Below are positions 55,801 to 62,889 of a stretch of 64,000 nucleotides of DNA, in pieces. Within the stretch, counting starts at the first letter, position 1, and each line of letters starts with the position of its first letter. The translations under genes were made by a program, and so were the position numbers. The notes beneath the pieces were generated by a model that saw only the letters and a list, made by a program, of their open reading frames with translations, had not been told where the DNA came from and searched no databases. Source of the stretch: Blastochloris viridis (GTDB taxonomy: Bacteria > Pseudomonadota > Alphaproteobacteria > Rhizobiales > Xanthobacteraceae); NCBI RefSeq assembly GCF_001402875.1, contig NZ_CP012946.1, positions 2,210,001-2,274,000 on the forward strand, in the 5' to 3' direction.

Positions 55801-56205
55801 ATGATGACGCGGCTGTCGCAGCACACTGGCGAGTGGGCCCGCCGGGTGGTCGCAATCTTTGCGATCTGCGGGCTGCTGCTTCCGGCGGCGGGCTTCCCGC
55901 ACGCGCAGACTCCCGACGAGACCGCCGGTGCCATCGCGTTCGAGTTTCTCATCTGCCGCGGAGGCGATGAAGCGGGCAGACACGCTTCCGGCGACGCACC
56001 GCCCGATCCCGCACTGCCCGCCGCCGGCAAGTGCCAGGCGTGCGTTCTTCCGGTCGGCGCACTTCCGGCCCCGATCATCGCGGTGCCGGAAGTGCGCGCC
56101 ATCGCCGTTCCGTTTCAAACCTGGACGGCGACCATCGCGCCAGCGATTGCACCGCAATGGCCGCACCGGCAACCGCCGCCGCGCGCGCCACCGCCGGCGG
56201 CTTGA
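55801..56205 (+). CDS. DUF2946-family protein
   Basis: 134 residues starting MMTRLSQHTGEWARRVV. N-terminal hydrophobic helix (about 16-34), a cysteine after it (FLICRGG) and a KCQACVLPVG motif near residue 78, the pattern of DUF2946 (small exported or membrane proteins linked to copper genes). Proline-rich C-terminus. It lies 120 bases upstream of a copper-type TonB receptor gene on the same strand and probably forms an operon with it. Function unknown; copper handling is inferred from context. Confidence 0.7.
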   Translation: MMTRLSQHTGEWARRVVAIFAICGLLLPAAGFPHAQTPDETAGAIAFEFLICRGGDEAGRHASGDAPPDPALPAAGKCQACVLPVGALPAPIIAVPEVRAIAVPFQTWTATIAPAIAPQWPHRQPPPRAPPPAA

Positions 56206-56325
56206 GAACGCCGGCTTGACCGGAGCTTCCTCCATCACCGTTTGCCGTCATCCCGCAGGCTGAAGCGGGCCGCCTGCCTTGCCGTTTCGGGCGAGGTGCG
56301 GTGCCGCGCGCCAACGAGACCCGTC

Positions 56326-58548
56326 ATGTCCAATCGTCCCATCTTGCGACGCGCACTCTGCGCCACCACGGCGCTTGTCCCCATTGTCTCCGCCATCGCC
56401 CTGCCGTCGGCCGCGTGGTCGCAATCGGCAAGCCTGCCCGCCATCGTCGTCCATCCGTCCACGGCGCAGACGTCGTCGTCCGGCACGGCCGACGCCACCA
56501 CGCTCGCCTCCACCACGCTGTCGGATGACGACCTCGCGGCGCTGCGCCTCAGCACCGGCGACACCGCCACGCTGCTCACCGACGTCGCCGGGGTCAGCGT
56601 CTATTCCGCCGGCGGGGTGTCGAGCCTGCCGGTGGTCAACGGCCTCGCCGACGACCGCGTCGGCATCACCGTCGGCGGCGCGCCACTGACGTCGGCGTGC
56701 GGCAACCACATGAACCCGATCCTGTCCTACGTCGACCCGTCGACGGTGGCGAAGATCACGGTGCAAGGCGGGGTCTCGCCGGTCAGCGCCGGCGGCGACG
56801 CCATCGCCGGCACCGTCGTCGTCGAATCGGCGCCGCCGAGGTTCGCCGCAGCGAACGAGGCGCTGTTCAAGACAGCGAGCGTCTCGACCTTCTATCGCAG
56901 CGTTAACAACGCCATCGGCGTCGCCGGCAGCGCAACTGTTGCAACCGCCAATCTCAGCCTCAGCTATCTGGGCGGTTGGGAGCGTGGCGGCAACTACAAG
57001 GCCGGCGGCGACCGCACCATCAAGTCCACCGCCTACGAAACGCAAAACCACGCGCTCGAACTGGCGGGCCGCGGCGACGGCCAGCAGGTCACGCTCAAGG
57101 TCGCCGGCCAGTTCATCCCCTACCAGGCGTTCCCGAACCAATACATGGACATGGTCGAGAACACCGGGCTCAGCGTCAACGCGCGCTATGAGGGCGATCT
57201 GTCGTGGGGCCAGCTCGACGCGCGGCTCTATGCGAGCCAGATCCGCCACGACATGGATAAGATCCATCCTGACAAAAGCGGCGCCATGCCGATGAGCACC
57301 GATGGCGCGGACACCGGCTGGTCGGTCAAGGCGACGATCCCGACCTCGACGCGCGACGTGATCCGCATCGGCAACGAACTTCAGCACACCACGCTCGACG
57401 ATTGGTGGCCCCCGGTCGCCGGCTCGTCGATGATGTCGCCCAACACCTACTGGAACATCAATGGCGGCGAGCGCACCCGTCTTGGCACCTTCGCCGAGTG
57501 GGAAGCGAAGTGGACGCCGCAATGGACCACGCTGGTCGGGGTGCGCAACGACACGGTATGGATGGACACCGGCGATGTGCAGGCCTACGGCACCAGCGCG
57601 ATGAACGCCGACGTCAAGGCGGCCGCCGCCTTCAACGCCGCCGACCGTGCCCGCACCGACGTGAACTTCGACGCCACCGCGCTGGTGCGCTACGAGCACG
57701 ATGCGCGAACCGCGATCGAGCTCGGCTACGCTCGCAAGACCCGCTCGCCCAATCTCTATGAGCGCTACGCCTGGGGCCAGGGCTCGATGGCGATGAGCAT
57801 GATCGGCTGGTTCGGCGACGGCAACGGCTACGTCGGCAATCTCGACCTCGATCCCGAGATCGCCCACACCGTCAGCGCAACGCTGCGCTGGCGCGATGCG
57901 GTTCGCGCCGATGGCCAGTCCGCCTGGGAAATCAAGCTCACGCCCTATTATTCCTACGTCGAGAACTTCATCGACGTCGATCGCTGCTCGGTCAACACCG
58001 CGATGATGGCCGCCTGCACCGCGGCCAACCGTACCGCAACCACCGGCTTCGTCTATCTGACGTTCGCCAACCACGACGCCGAGCTCTACGGCGCCAACCT
58101 GTCCGGCCATATCGAGGCGTGGAACTCGCCCGAATACGGCCGCGGCGTGATCAAGGGCACGCTCGGCTGGGTGCACGGCGAAAACCTCGATACCGGCGAC
58201 AACCTTTACCACATGCTGCCGATCAATGCCCGCCTCGCGCTGGAGCACGCCAAGGGCGGCTGGCGGAACGGCATCGAGGTGCAGATGGTCAGCGCCAAGG
58301 ACGACGTCAGCGCGGTGCGAAACGAGTTGGCGACGCCGGCCTACGCGCTGATCAACTTGCGCACCGGGTACGAATGGCGCAACGCCAGGCTCGATCTCGG
58401 CATCGATAACCTGCTCGACCAATACTATTACTTGCCACTCGGCGGCGCCGACCTGGTGGACTATCGGCTGAACAACCGTTCCCAATGGGGTTATGCGCTC
58501 GCCGGCCCGGGGAGGTCGTTCAACACCCGCCTCACCGTGACGTTCTAG
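56326..58548 (+). CDS. TonB-dependent outer-membrane receptor, OprC-like copper type
   Basis: 740 residues from ATG 56326 (MSNRPILRRALCATT), with a signal peptide (about 1-33, ending AAWSQS). Plug domain with LPVVNGLADDRVGITVGGAP, then a 22-strand-type barrel ending in NTRLTVTF, with the final aromatic needed for assembly. Residues Cys125 and Met129 (CGNHM) and His308 and Met310 (HDM) match the C-x-x-x-M and H-x-M copper motif of Pseudomonas OprC. The protein is also methionine-rich elsewhere (GSMAMSMIG, AGSSMMSPN). Copper uptake is therefore likely. Preceded by the DUF2946 gene. Confidence 0.9.
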   Translation: MSNRPILRRALCATTALVPIVSAIALPSAAWSQSASLPAIVVHPSTAQTSSSGTADATTLASTTLSDDDLAALRLSTGDTATLLTDVAGVSVYSAGGVSSLPVVNGLADDRVGITVGGAPLTSACGNHMNPILSYVDPSTVAKITVQGGVSPVSAGGDAIAGTVVVESAPPRFAAANEALFKTASVSTFYRSVNNAIGVAGSATVATANLSLSYLGGWERGGNYKAGGDRTIKSTAYETQNHALELAGRGDGQQVTLKVAGQFIPYQAFPNQYMDMVENTGLSVNARYEGDLSWGQLDARLYASQIRHDMDKIHPDKSGAMPMSTDGADTGWSVKATIPTSTRDVIRIGNELQHTTLDDWWPPVAGSSMMSPNTYWNINGGERTRLGTFAEWEAKWTPQWTTLVGVRNDTVWMDTGDVQAYGTSAMNADVKAAAAFNAADRARTDVNFDATALVRYEHDARTAIELGYARKTRSPNLYERYAWGQGSMAMSMIGWFGDGNGYVGNLDLDPEIAHTVSATLRWRDAVRADGQSAWEIKLTPYYSYVENFIDVDRCSVNTAMMAACTAANRTATTGFVYLTFANHDAELYGANLSGHIEAWNSPEYGRGVIKGTLGWVHGENLDTGDNLYHMLPINARLALEHAKGGWRNGIEVQMVSAKDDVSAVRNELATPAYALINLRTGYEWRNARLDLGIDNLLDQYYYLPLGGADLVDYRLNNRSQWGYALAGPGRSFNTRLTVTF

Positions 58549-58560
58549 CCCACTGGCGAA

Positions 58561-58591
58561 CGCGCGCCGCCTCGACTCCGGGCGGCGCGCG
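58561..58591. terminator. GC-rich hairpin between convergent receptor and soxZ genes
   Basis: CGCGCGCCGCC (58561-58571), 9-base loop, GGCGGCGCGCG (58581-58591), 12 bases after the receptor stop and 53 bases beyond the soxZ stop on the other strand. No T-run; could act on both transcripts. Confidence 0.55.
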
Positions 58592-58644
58592 GCGCGCGGT
58601 GCCCGACGATCGCGGCGCGGTGCCAACCCGCCGAGCGCCGCCGT

Positions 58645-58977
58645 TCAGCCGATCGTCACCGAGGCCGCCGTCCGCGCGGTGCGGCCGTCCTCGTGAGTCC
58701 AGACGAACTCGAACTCGGTCGACGCCGTGACGCGGGCATAGAACACCAGATAGGGGTGCGCCGAGGTGGCATTGCGGAACACCGCCGAGAACACCTCGGC
58801 ACCATTCGCGCGCGCGACGAAGCCGGCGAGAATGTCGCGCGGCACCAGCTTGCCGTCGGCGTCCTTGCGCAGGCCGGTCTCCATCGGGTGATCGATCAGG
58901 GTGCGGATCTCGATCACCTCGCCGGCGCGGGCCGACGACGGAATGCGGACGCGCGGCCGGCCGAGCGGCGCCGTCAT
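58645..58977 (-). CDS. soxZ: SoxZ, sulfur carrier complex subunit
   Basis: 110 residues from ATG 58977 (MTAPLGRPRVRIPSS), which overlaps the soxY stop by 4 bases; a GTG three codons earlier is less likely. Immunoglobulin-like protein with EVIEIRTLIDHPMETGLRKD, the SoxZ signature. No signal peptide; it is normally exported as a partner of Tat-exported SoxY. Together they carry sulfur covalently in the periplasm. Confidence 0.93.
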   Translation of the reverse strand: MTAPLGRPRVRIPSSARAGEVIEIRTLIDHPMETGLRKDADGKLVPRDILAGFVARANGAEVFSAVFRNATSAHPYLVFYARVTASTEFEFVWTHEDGRTARTAASVTIG

Positions 58978-59444
58978 GTCAGACACCCTCCGACGCTGAC
59001 GCTGATCTCGGCCGTCGCGCGCCGCACCGTGCCGTCGCTCAGTTCGGCCAGCACGATCACCGTCTGCTTCTGCGCCAGCCGCATCCGCGCCGACACCTCC
59101 GCCCGGCCGCTGGCCGGGGTGAAGCGATAGCTGGCGACGCCGGGCGTCGGGTTCCCGGTCGCGACGATATGGATGGCGCGAACGTAGGCGTCGGCCGTCA
59201 TCGGGCTTTCGACCGCGACCGTGACGGGCACCACCGCGCCATTCTCCGCGGTGGCCGGCACCTGCAGCCGGATGCAGCCATCATGCAGAACCGCATCGCC
59301 GACCAGATCGCGGATTGCGGCAGCGACGTCGTCCGGCGGGCTTGCCGCCGCCGGTGACACCATCGCCAGAACGACGAGCCCGCCGCCGCCGCGCAGAACG
59401 GCGCGGCGGTCGACGGAACGCAGCATGCCCGGCCCGCCGCGCAT
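58974..59444 (-). CDS. soxY: SoxY, sulfur carrier protein with variant C-terminus
   Basis: 156 residues. Tat-type signal (DRRAVLRGGGGLVVLAMVSP, about 12-31). SoxY domain with RLQVPATAENGAVVPVTVAV and SPMTADAYVRAIHIVATGNP. The carrier cysteine 154 is in VGGCLT; the usual swinging arm is G-G-C-G-G at the very C-terminus, so the two glycines after Cys are replaced by Leu-Thr. The carrier function is probably kept but may be tuned. ATG overlaps the fccB stop by one base. Confidence 0.92.
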   Translation of the reverse strand: MRGGPGMLRSVDRRAVLRGGGGLVVLAMVSPAAASPPDDVAAAIRDLVGDAVLHDGCIRLQVPATAENGAVVPVTVAVESPMTADAYVRAIHIVATGNPTPGVASYRFTPASGRAEVSARMRLAQKQTVIVLAELSDGTVRRATAEISVSVGGCLT

Positions 59445-60736
59445 CAGCTGAACGCATCCTTGGTGATGGCGGCATACCAGGAGTCGGCGTAGTGCGATTC
59501 GAGCTTGCGCTGCTCGCGCTGCTGCTCCAGCGGACCCCGAGGCGACACGCCGCCGGAGTTGGGCGTCTCAACGAAGCCCTTCTCGCCGGGCCGGAACACG
59601 CCGACCACCGAGATGCCGTAGTCGTCGCCGACGTGGCTGTAGCAGGTGTTGAAGTAGATCGGGTCCTTCGGCACCTCGCGACCTTCGAGCAGCGCCACCG
59701 CCGAGGCCGCGGCCTGCTTCGACGTCGAATTGGCGATGAAGCCGGACTTCGGCATCGGACCGCCGATGGTGGCATCGCCGATGACGTGGACGTCCTTCAC
59801 CGCGGTGGCCTCGAACGTGTAGGGGTTGACCGGCACCCAGCCGGTCTCGTTGACGAGGCCGATGTCGAACGCGATCTTTGCGGCCGACTGCGGCGGGATG
59901 ACGTTGCCGACGTCGACCTTGTGGCGGGTCCCGAACTCGGTCTCGAAGATCTTCTCCTTCACGTCGACGCGCACCACCCTACCGTCCTTGGCGGCCGGGA
60001 TCCACTCGATCAGGCCAGGATAAAGTTCGTTCCAGGCGTCCTGGAACAGGCCCTGCTTGGAGAACGCATCCTTGCCGTCCAGCGCTAGAATCTTCGACCG
60101 CGGCTTGTGCTTCTTGAGATAGCTCGCGACCAGGCTGATGCGCTCATAGGGGCCGGGCGGGCATCGGAAGGGATTGCCGGGAATGGCGAAGCCAACCACA
60201 CCGCCGTCCGGCAGCGCCTCCAGTTGCCGGCGCAGCAGCACCACCTGCTCGCCGTTCTCCGGCACCCAGGCGTGCGGGAACACCTCCTCGGCGCCCTTGC
60301 CGTATCCCGCCAGTGCGTCCCACTTGATGGCGATGCCGGGCGACACGATCAGCTTGTCGTAGGCAATGGTGGCGCCGCCGCGCACCTTCACCTTCTTGGC
60401 GATGACATCGACGGAATCCGCCCAGTCGTGCACGAACTTCACGCCGCGGCGGCTTAGCCCGACGTAGGACTGGGTGATTTCGGCCAGCGTCTTGCGTCCT
60501 TCGAGCAGCAGGTTGCCATACGGACAGGTGACGACCTGCTTGCGCGGCTCGATGATGGTGACGGCGATGTGAGGATGGTTGATGCGGATGTAGCGCGCGG
60601 CGGATGCGCCGCCGAAGCCGCCGCCGATGATGACGATACGGCCCTTGGCCTTGGCCTGGACTACCGCGGGCGCGGCGAGCGTGGCGGCACCGGCGAGGGC
60701 GAGCCGGGCGAAGTCACGACGGGAAACCTGGGTCAT
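59444..60736 (-). CDS. fccB: Flavocytochrome c sulfide dehydrogenase, flavoprotein subunit (FccB/SoxF)
   Basis: 430 residues with a Tat signal (SRRDFARLALAGAATLAAPA). FAD motif GRIVIIGGGFGGASAARYIR; the redox cysteines that lie at the flavin in this family are seen in VVTCPYGNLL and GNPFRCPPGPYERISL. The C-terminal FccB domain runs from about residue 355 (YFNTCYSHVGDDYGISVVGV). Oxidises sulfide or polysulfide in the periplasm and passes electrons to the cytochrome encoded 11 bases upstream. No substantial oddity. Confidence 0.94.
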   Translation of the reverse strand: MTQVSRRDFARLALAGAATLAAPAVVQAKAKGRIVIIGGGFGGASAARYIRINHPHIAVTIIEPRKQVVTCPYGNLLLEGRKTLAEITQSYVGLSRRGVKFVHDWADSVDVIAKKVKVRGGATIAYDKLIVSPGIAIKWDALAGYGKGAEEVFPHAWVPENGEQVVLLRRQLEALPDGGVVGFAIPGNPFRCPPGPYERISLVASYLKKHKPRSKILALDGKDAFSKQGLFQDAWNELYPGLIEWIPAAKDGRVVRVDVKEKIFETEFGTRHKVDVGNVIPPQSAAKIAFDIGLVNETGWVPVNPYTFEATAVKDVHVIGDATIGGPMPKSGFIANSTSKQAAASAVALLEGREVPKDPIYFNTCYSHVGDDYGISVVGVFRPGEKGFVETPNSGGVSPRGPLEQQREQRKLESHYADSWYAAITKDAFS

Positions 60737-60747
60737 GGCGGGCCTCT

Positions 60748-61083
60748 TCAGCGTTTGACCGCGGCGAAATAGTCAGCCAGCGTCGCGACCTCCTGGTCGG
60801 AATAGCCGCGGGCGATCCGCGCCATGATGGTGGCGGCTGGGCGCTGGTTGTTGCGGAACTCGCCCCACACTTGCACCAGCGCGTTGCGGTCGTAGCCGGC
60901 GAGAATGGGCGTGCCGTTCTGGCCCTCGCCGTTCTGGCCATGGCAGCCGGCGCAGGCCTGGGCGAGCAGCGGCGCCGGCGTGCGGGCCGCTGCCTTCGAT
61001 GACTTGGTGTCGGCCATTGCTGACGTCGCGACCATGGTCGCCACAGCGGCGACGATGGCACCAAACAGGCGTTTGTTCGACAT
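60748..61083 (-). CDS. fccA: Monohaem cytochrome c, partner of FccB
   Basis: 111 residues from ATG 61083 (MSNKRLFGAIVAAVA). Sec signal about 1-24. One haem site, CAGCH at 44-48, and a likely axial Met87 (ATIMARIARGYSD). Many FccA proteins are dihaem (about 180 residues); this is the short monohaem form. Position between the transporter and fccB genes supports its role as electron acceptor of the sulfide dehydrogenase. Confidence 0.88.
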   Translation of the reverse strand: MSNKRLFGAIVAAVATMVATSAMADTKSSKAAARTPAPLLAQACAGCHGQNGEGQNGTPILAGYDRNALVQVWGEFRNNQRPAATIMARIARGYSDQEVATLADYFAAVKR

Positions 61084-61093
61084 GGCGGCTCCG

Positions 61094-62335
61094 TTAGATC
61101 CGTGACGTGATGGGGGAATGGTGGGCGCGGGCGGCGGCGGCCGGCCCGTCGAGCGCGAATAGCCCGCGCAACTGCACGCCGAGCCAGTTGCCCGGCAGTG
61201 CGGCGGCGATCCACAGCCAGCCATGAAGGCTGCCGGAGGCGATGCCGGAAAAGAAAGCGCTGATGTTGCAGCCGGTGGCGACGATGGCGCCGGCGCCGAG
61301 CAGAACGCCGCCGATTGCCGAGGCCACAAGATGGCGAAGTGGAACATGCAGCGTCGTCGCGAACGAGCCCGCAACGCCGGCCGCGAGTGCGCCGCCGACC
61401 ACGATGCCCACAGTCATCACCGTGGTGGTGTCGCGCCACAGCGCGCGATGAACGGCCTCGGCGCGCGTGGGGTCCTCCCAGAAGGGCCAGAACACCGGGT
61501 CGGCGAGGCCGAGACGGTCGAGCGCCTGCGAGCCCCACAATGCGAACGCCTGGGAAATTCCCCACGGCCGGCCGGCGAGAAGCAGCGTTGCGAAGTTGAG
61601 TAGCGCCAACGCCAACGCCGCCCAGGCATAGGGCCAGACGCCCTGCAGCAGCGACGAGCCGGACCGCCGCCACACCGCCTGGACGGCGCCATGGCGGCGC
61701 CGCTCGATCGCCGCCAGCGCCACCCACGCCAGCACGAACACCGCAAGATGGAGCGCCAGCGCCGGCGCGAGGCCGAGTTCCGACAGCAGCGAGAGCGGCG
61801 GCAATGCCGGCAGATCGCTCCACAGCTCGGCGTAGAACGCCGCCAGGGTGGCGCCGACCACCGCGAATGCCAGTGTCACCATCATGCGCGTCGAGCCCCC
61901 GCCCACGGTGTAGAGCGTGCCCGAAATGCAGCCGCCGCTGAGCTGCATGCCGACGCCGAACAATAAGGCGCCCAGCGCCACGCCCACCCCGGCCGGCATC
62001 ACGAAGCCGCGCACCGGCGCACCCAGCACCGTGCCGAACGCCAGCGCGGGAAAGAACAGCACCACCGCCGCTCCAAGCATCAGAATCTGCGCGCGCACCT
62101 GGGCGCTCTTTCCCTCGCGCAGCAAAACACGAAAGCCGGCGCTGAAGCCGAAGCCGGCGCGGTGAAGCGCAAAGCCGAGCGCAATGCCCACCAGCCACAG
62201 CGCGCCCAGGCGCCAACCGGTCGCCGCGCTCACGGCGAACCCGCCAATCGCCGCAACGGCCGCAACGCCGACGACAAATGGCCGGGCGGACAGAAATTGA
62301 GAGCGGATCAGATCAACCGACACGACGATCGCCAC
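61094..62335 (-). CDS. YeeE/YedE-family transporter, thiosulfate-type (TsuA-like)
   Basis: 413 residues, about nine or ten membrane helices. The two half-repeats each carry the family cysteine motif: Cys136 in QLSGGCISGTLYTVGGGS and Cys356 in ATGCNISAFFSGIASGS, equivalent to the thiosulfate-contacting cysteines of TsuA. Start is GTG 62335 with a weak ribosome-binding site. First gene of the operon with fccA, fccB, soxY and soxZ. It likely moves thiosulfate, or another sulfur compound used or made by those enzymes. Confidence 0.88.
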   Translation of the reverse strand: MAIVVSVDLIRSQFLSARPFVVGVAAVAAIGGFAVSAATGWRLGALWLVGIALGFALHRAGFGFSAGFRVLLREGKSAQVRAQILMLGAAVVLFFPALAFGTVLGAPVRGFVMPAGVGVALGALLFGVGMQLSGGCISGTLYTVGGGSTRMMVTLAFAVVGATLAAFYAELWSDLPALPPLSLLSELGLAPALALHLAVFVLAWVALAAIERRRHGAVQAVWRRSGSSLLQGVWPYAWAALALALLNFATLLLAGRPWGISQAFALWGSQALDRLGLADPVFWPFWEDPTRAEAVHRALWRDTTTVMTVGIVVGGALAAGVAGSFATTLHVPLRHLVASAIGGVLLGAGAIVATGCNISAFFSGIASGSLHGWLWIAAALPGNWLGVQLRGLFALDGPAAAARAHHSPITSRI

Positions 62336-62889
62336 GCACTGTTCATTTGCGCCAGCGAACCATAGGACACCGCGCGTTCAAAGCGTCGTCGCCACCGGAT
62401 GCGCAAATAACGAAACTCGTCTCATTCCCACGTGGTCGGGAGATGAAGCCGTTCGCACCAAACGCCACGGATGGCAAATCGTTGTCGATTTCGCAAATCT
62501 TGCCTCTGCTTACGCCGCTGGCTTCGTCCGCCAAGGAATAGATTTGCGGCTTGCGGGAGCTTCACCGCCAACCTAATCTTTTCCGGCGATCACGCCATGC
62601 AGCAACCGCGACAGCGACCGCGGGCGCTCGCAGACGTGAAAGACAGAGAAAGTCACTCCGCGGTTCCGGTCCCAGGACCGCGGAAAACTGGTGTGAGAAA
62701 CCAGCATTTGGGCGAGTGCACGGCGACGCTTCGGCTTGATACGGCGGGTCATTGGGAACCGCACTTTTCGGACGGTTCGTTCAATGGCATCGGCGATAGC
62801 GCCATGAATCAATATCGGTGTCCGGTCCGCTCGGGAGATTCGAACGGTCGACGCTGCACCAAGGACGCAGCACCAAGGAGGAAATTGGG
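62336..62889. promoter_or_regulatory. Divergent regulatory region between sulfur-oxidation operon and ABC binding-protein gene
   Basis: 554 bases without a gene. The heptamer CGCAAAT occurs four times in about 200 bases: 62402-62408 and 62492-62498 direct, 62345-62351 and 62542-62548 in the opposite sense; chance would give far fewer. Nearer the rightward gene, two hairpins are adjacent: TCCGCGGT / ACCGCGGA (62657-62684) and CTGGT-GTGAGAA-ACCAG (62688-62704). A strong ribosome-binding site AAGGAGG precedes the ATG at 62890. I could not match the hairpins to a known riboswitch class. Confidence 0.5.

Noticed and set aside
56248..58626. 792-codon minus-strand frame opposite the copper receptor gene
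   Set aside because: Antisense shadow of the receptor; His/Val/Gly-rich with no family features.
62640..62889. Cobalamin riboswitch upstream of the ABC binding-protein gene
   Set aside because: A segment resembles the B12 box only partly and the other conserved blocks (such as the G-C-C-A-C-T-G element) are absent.
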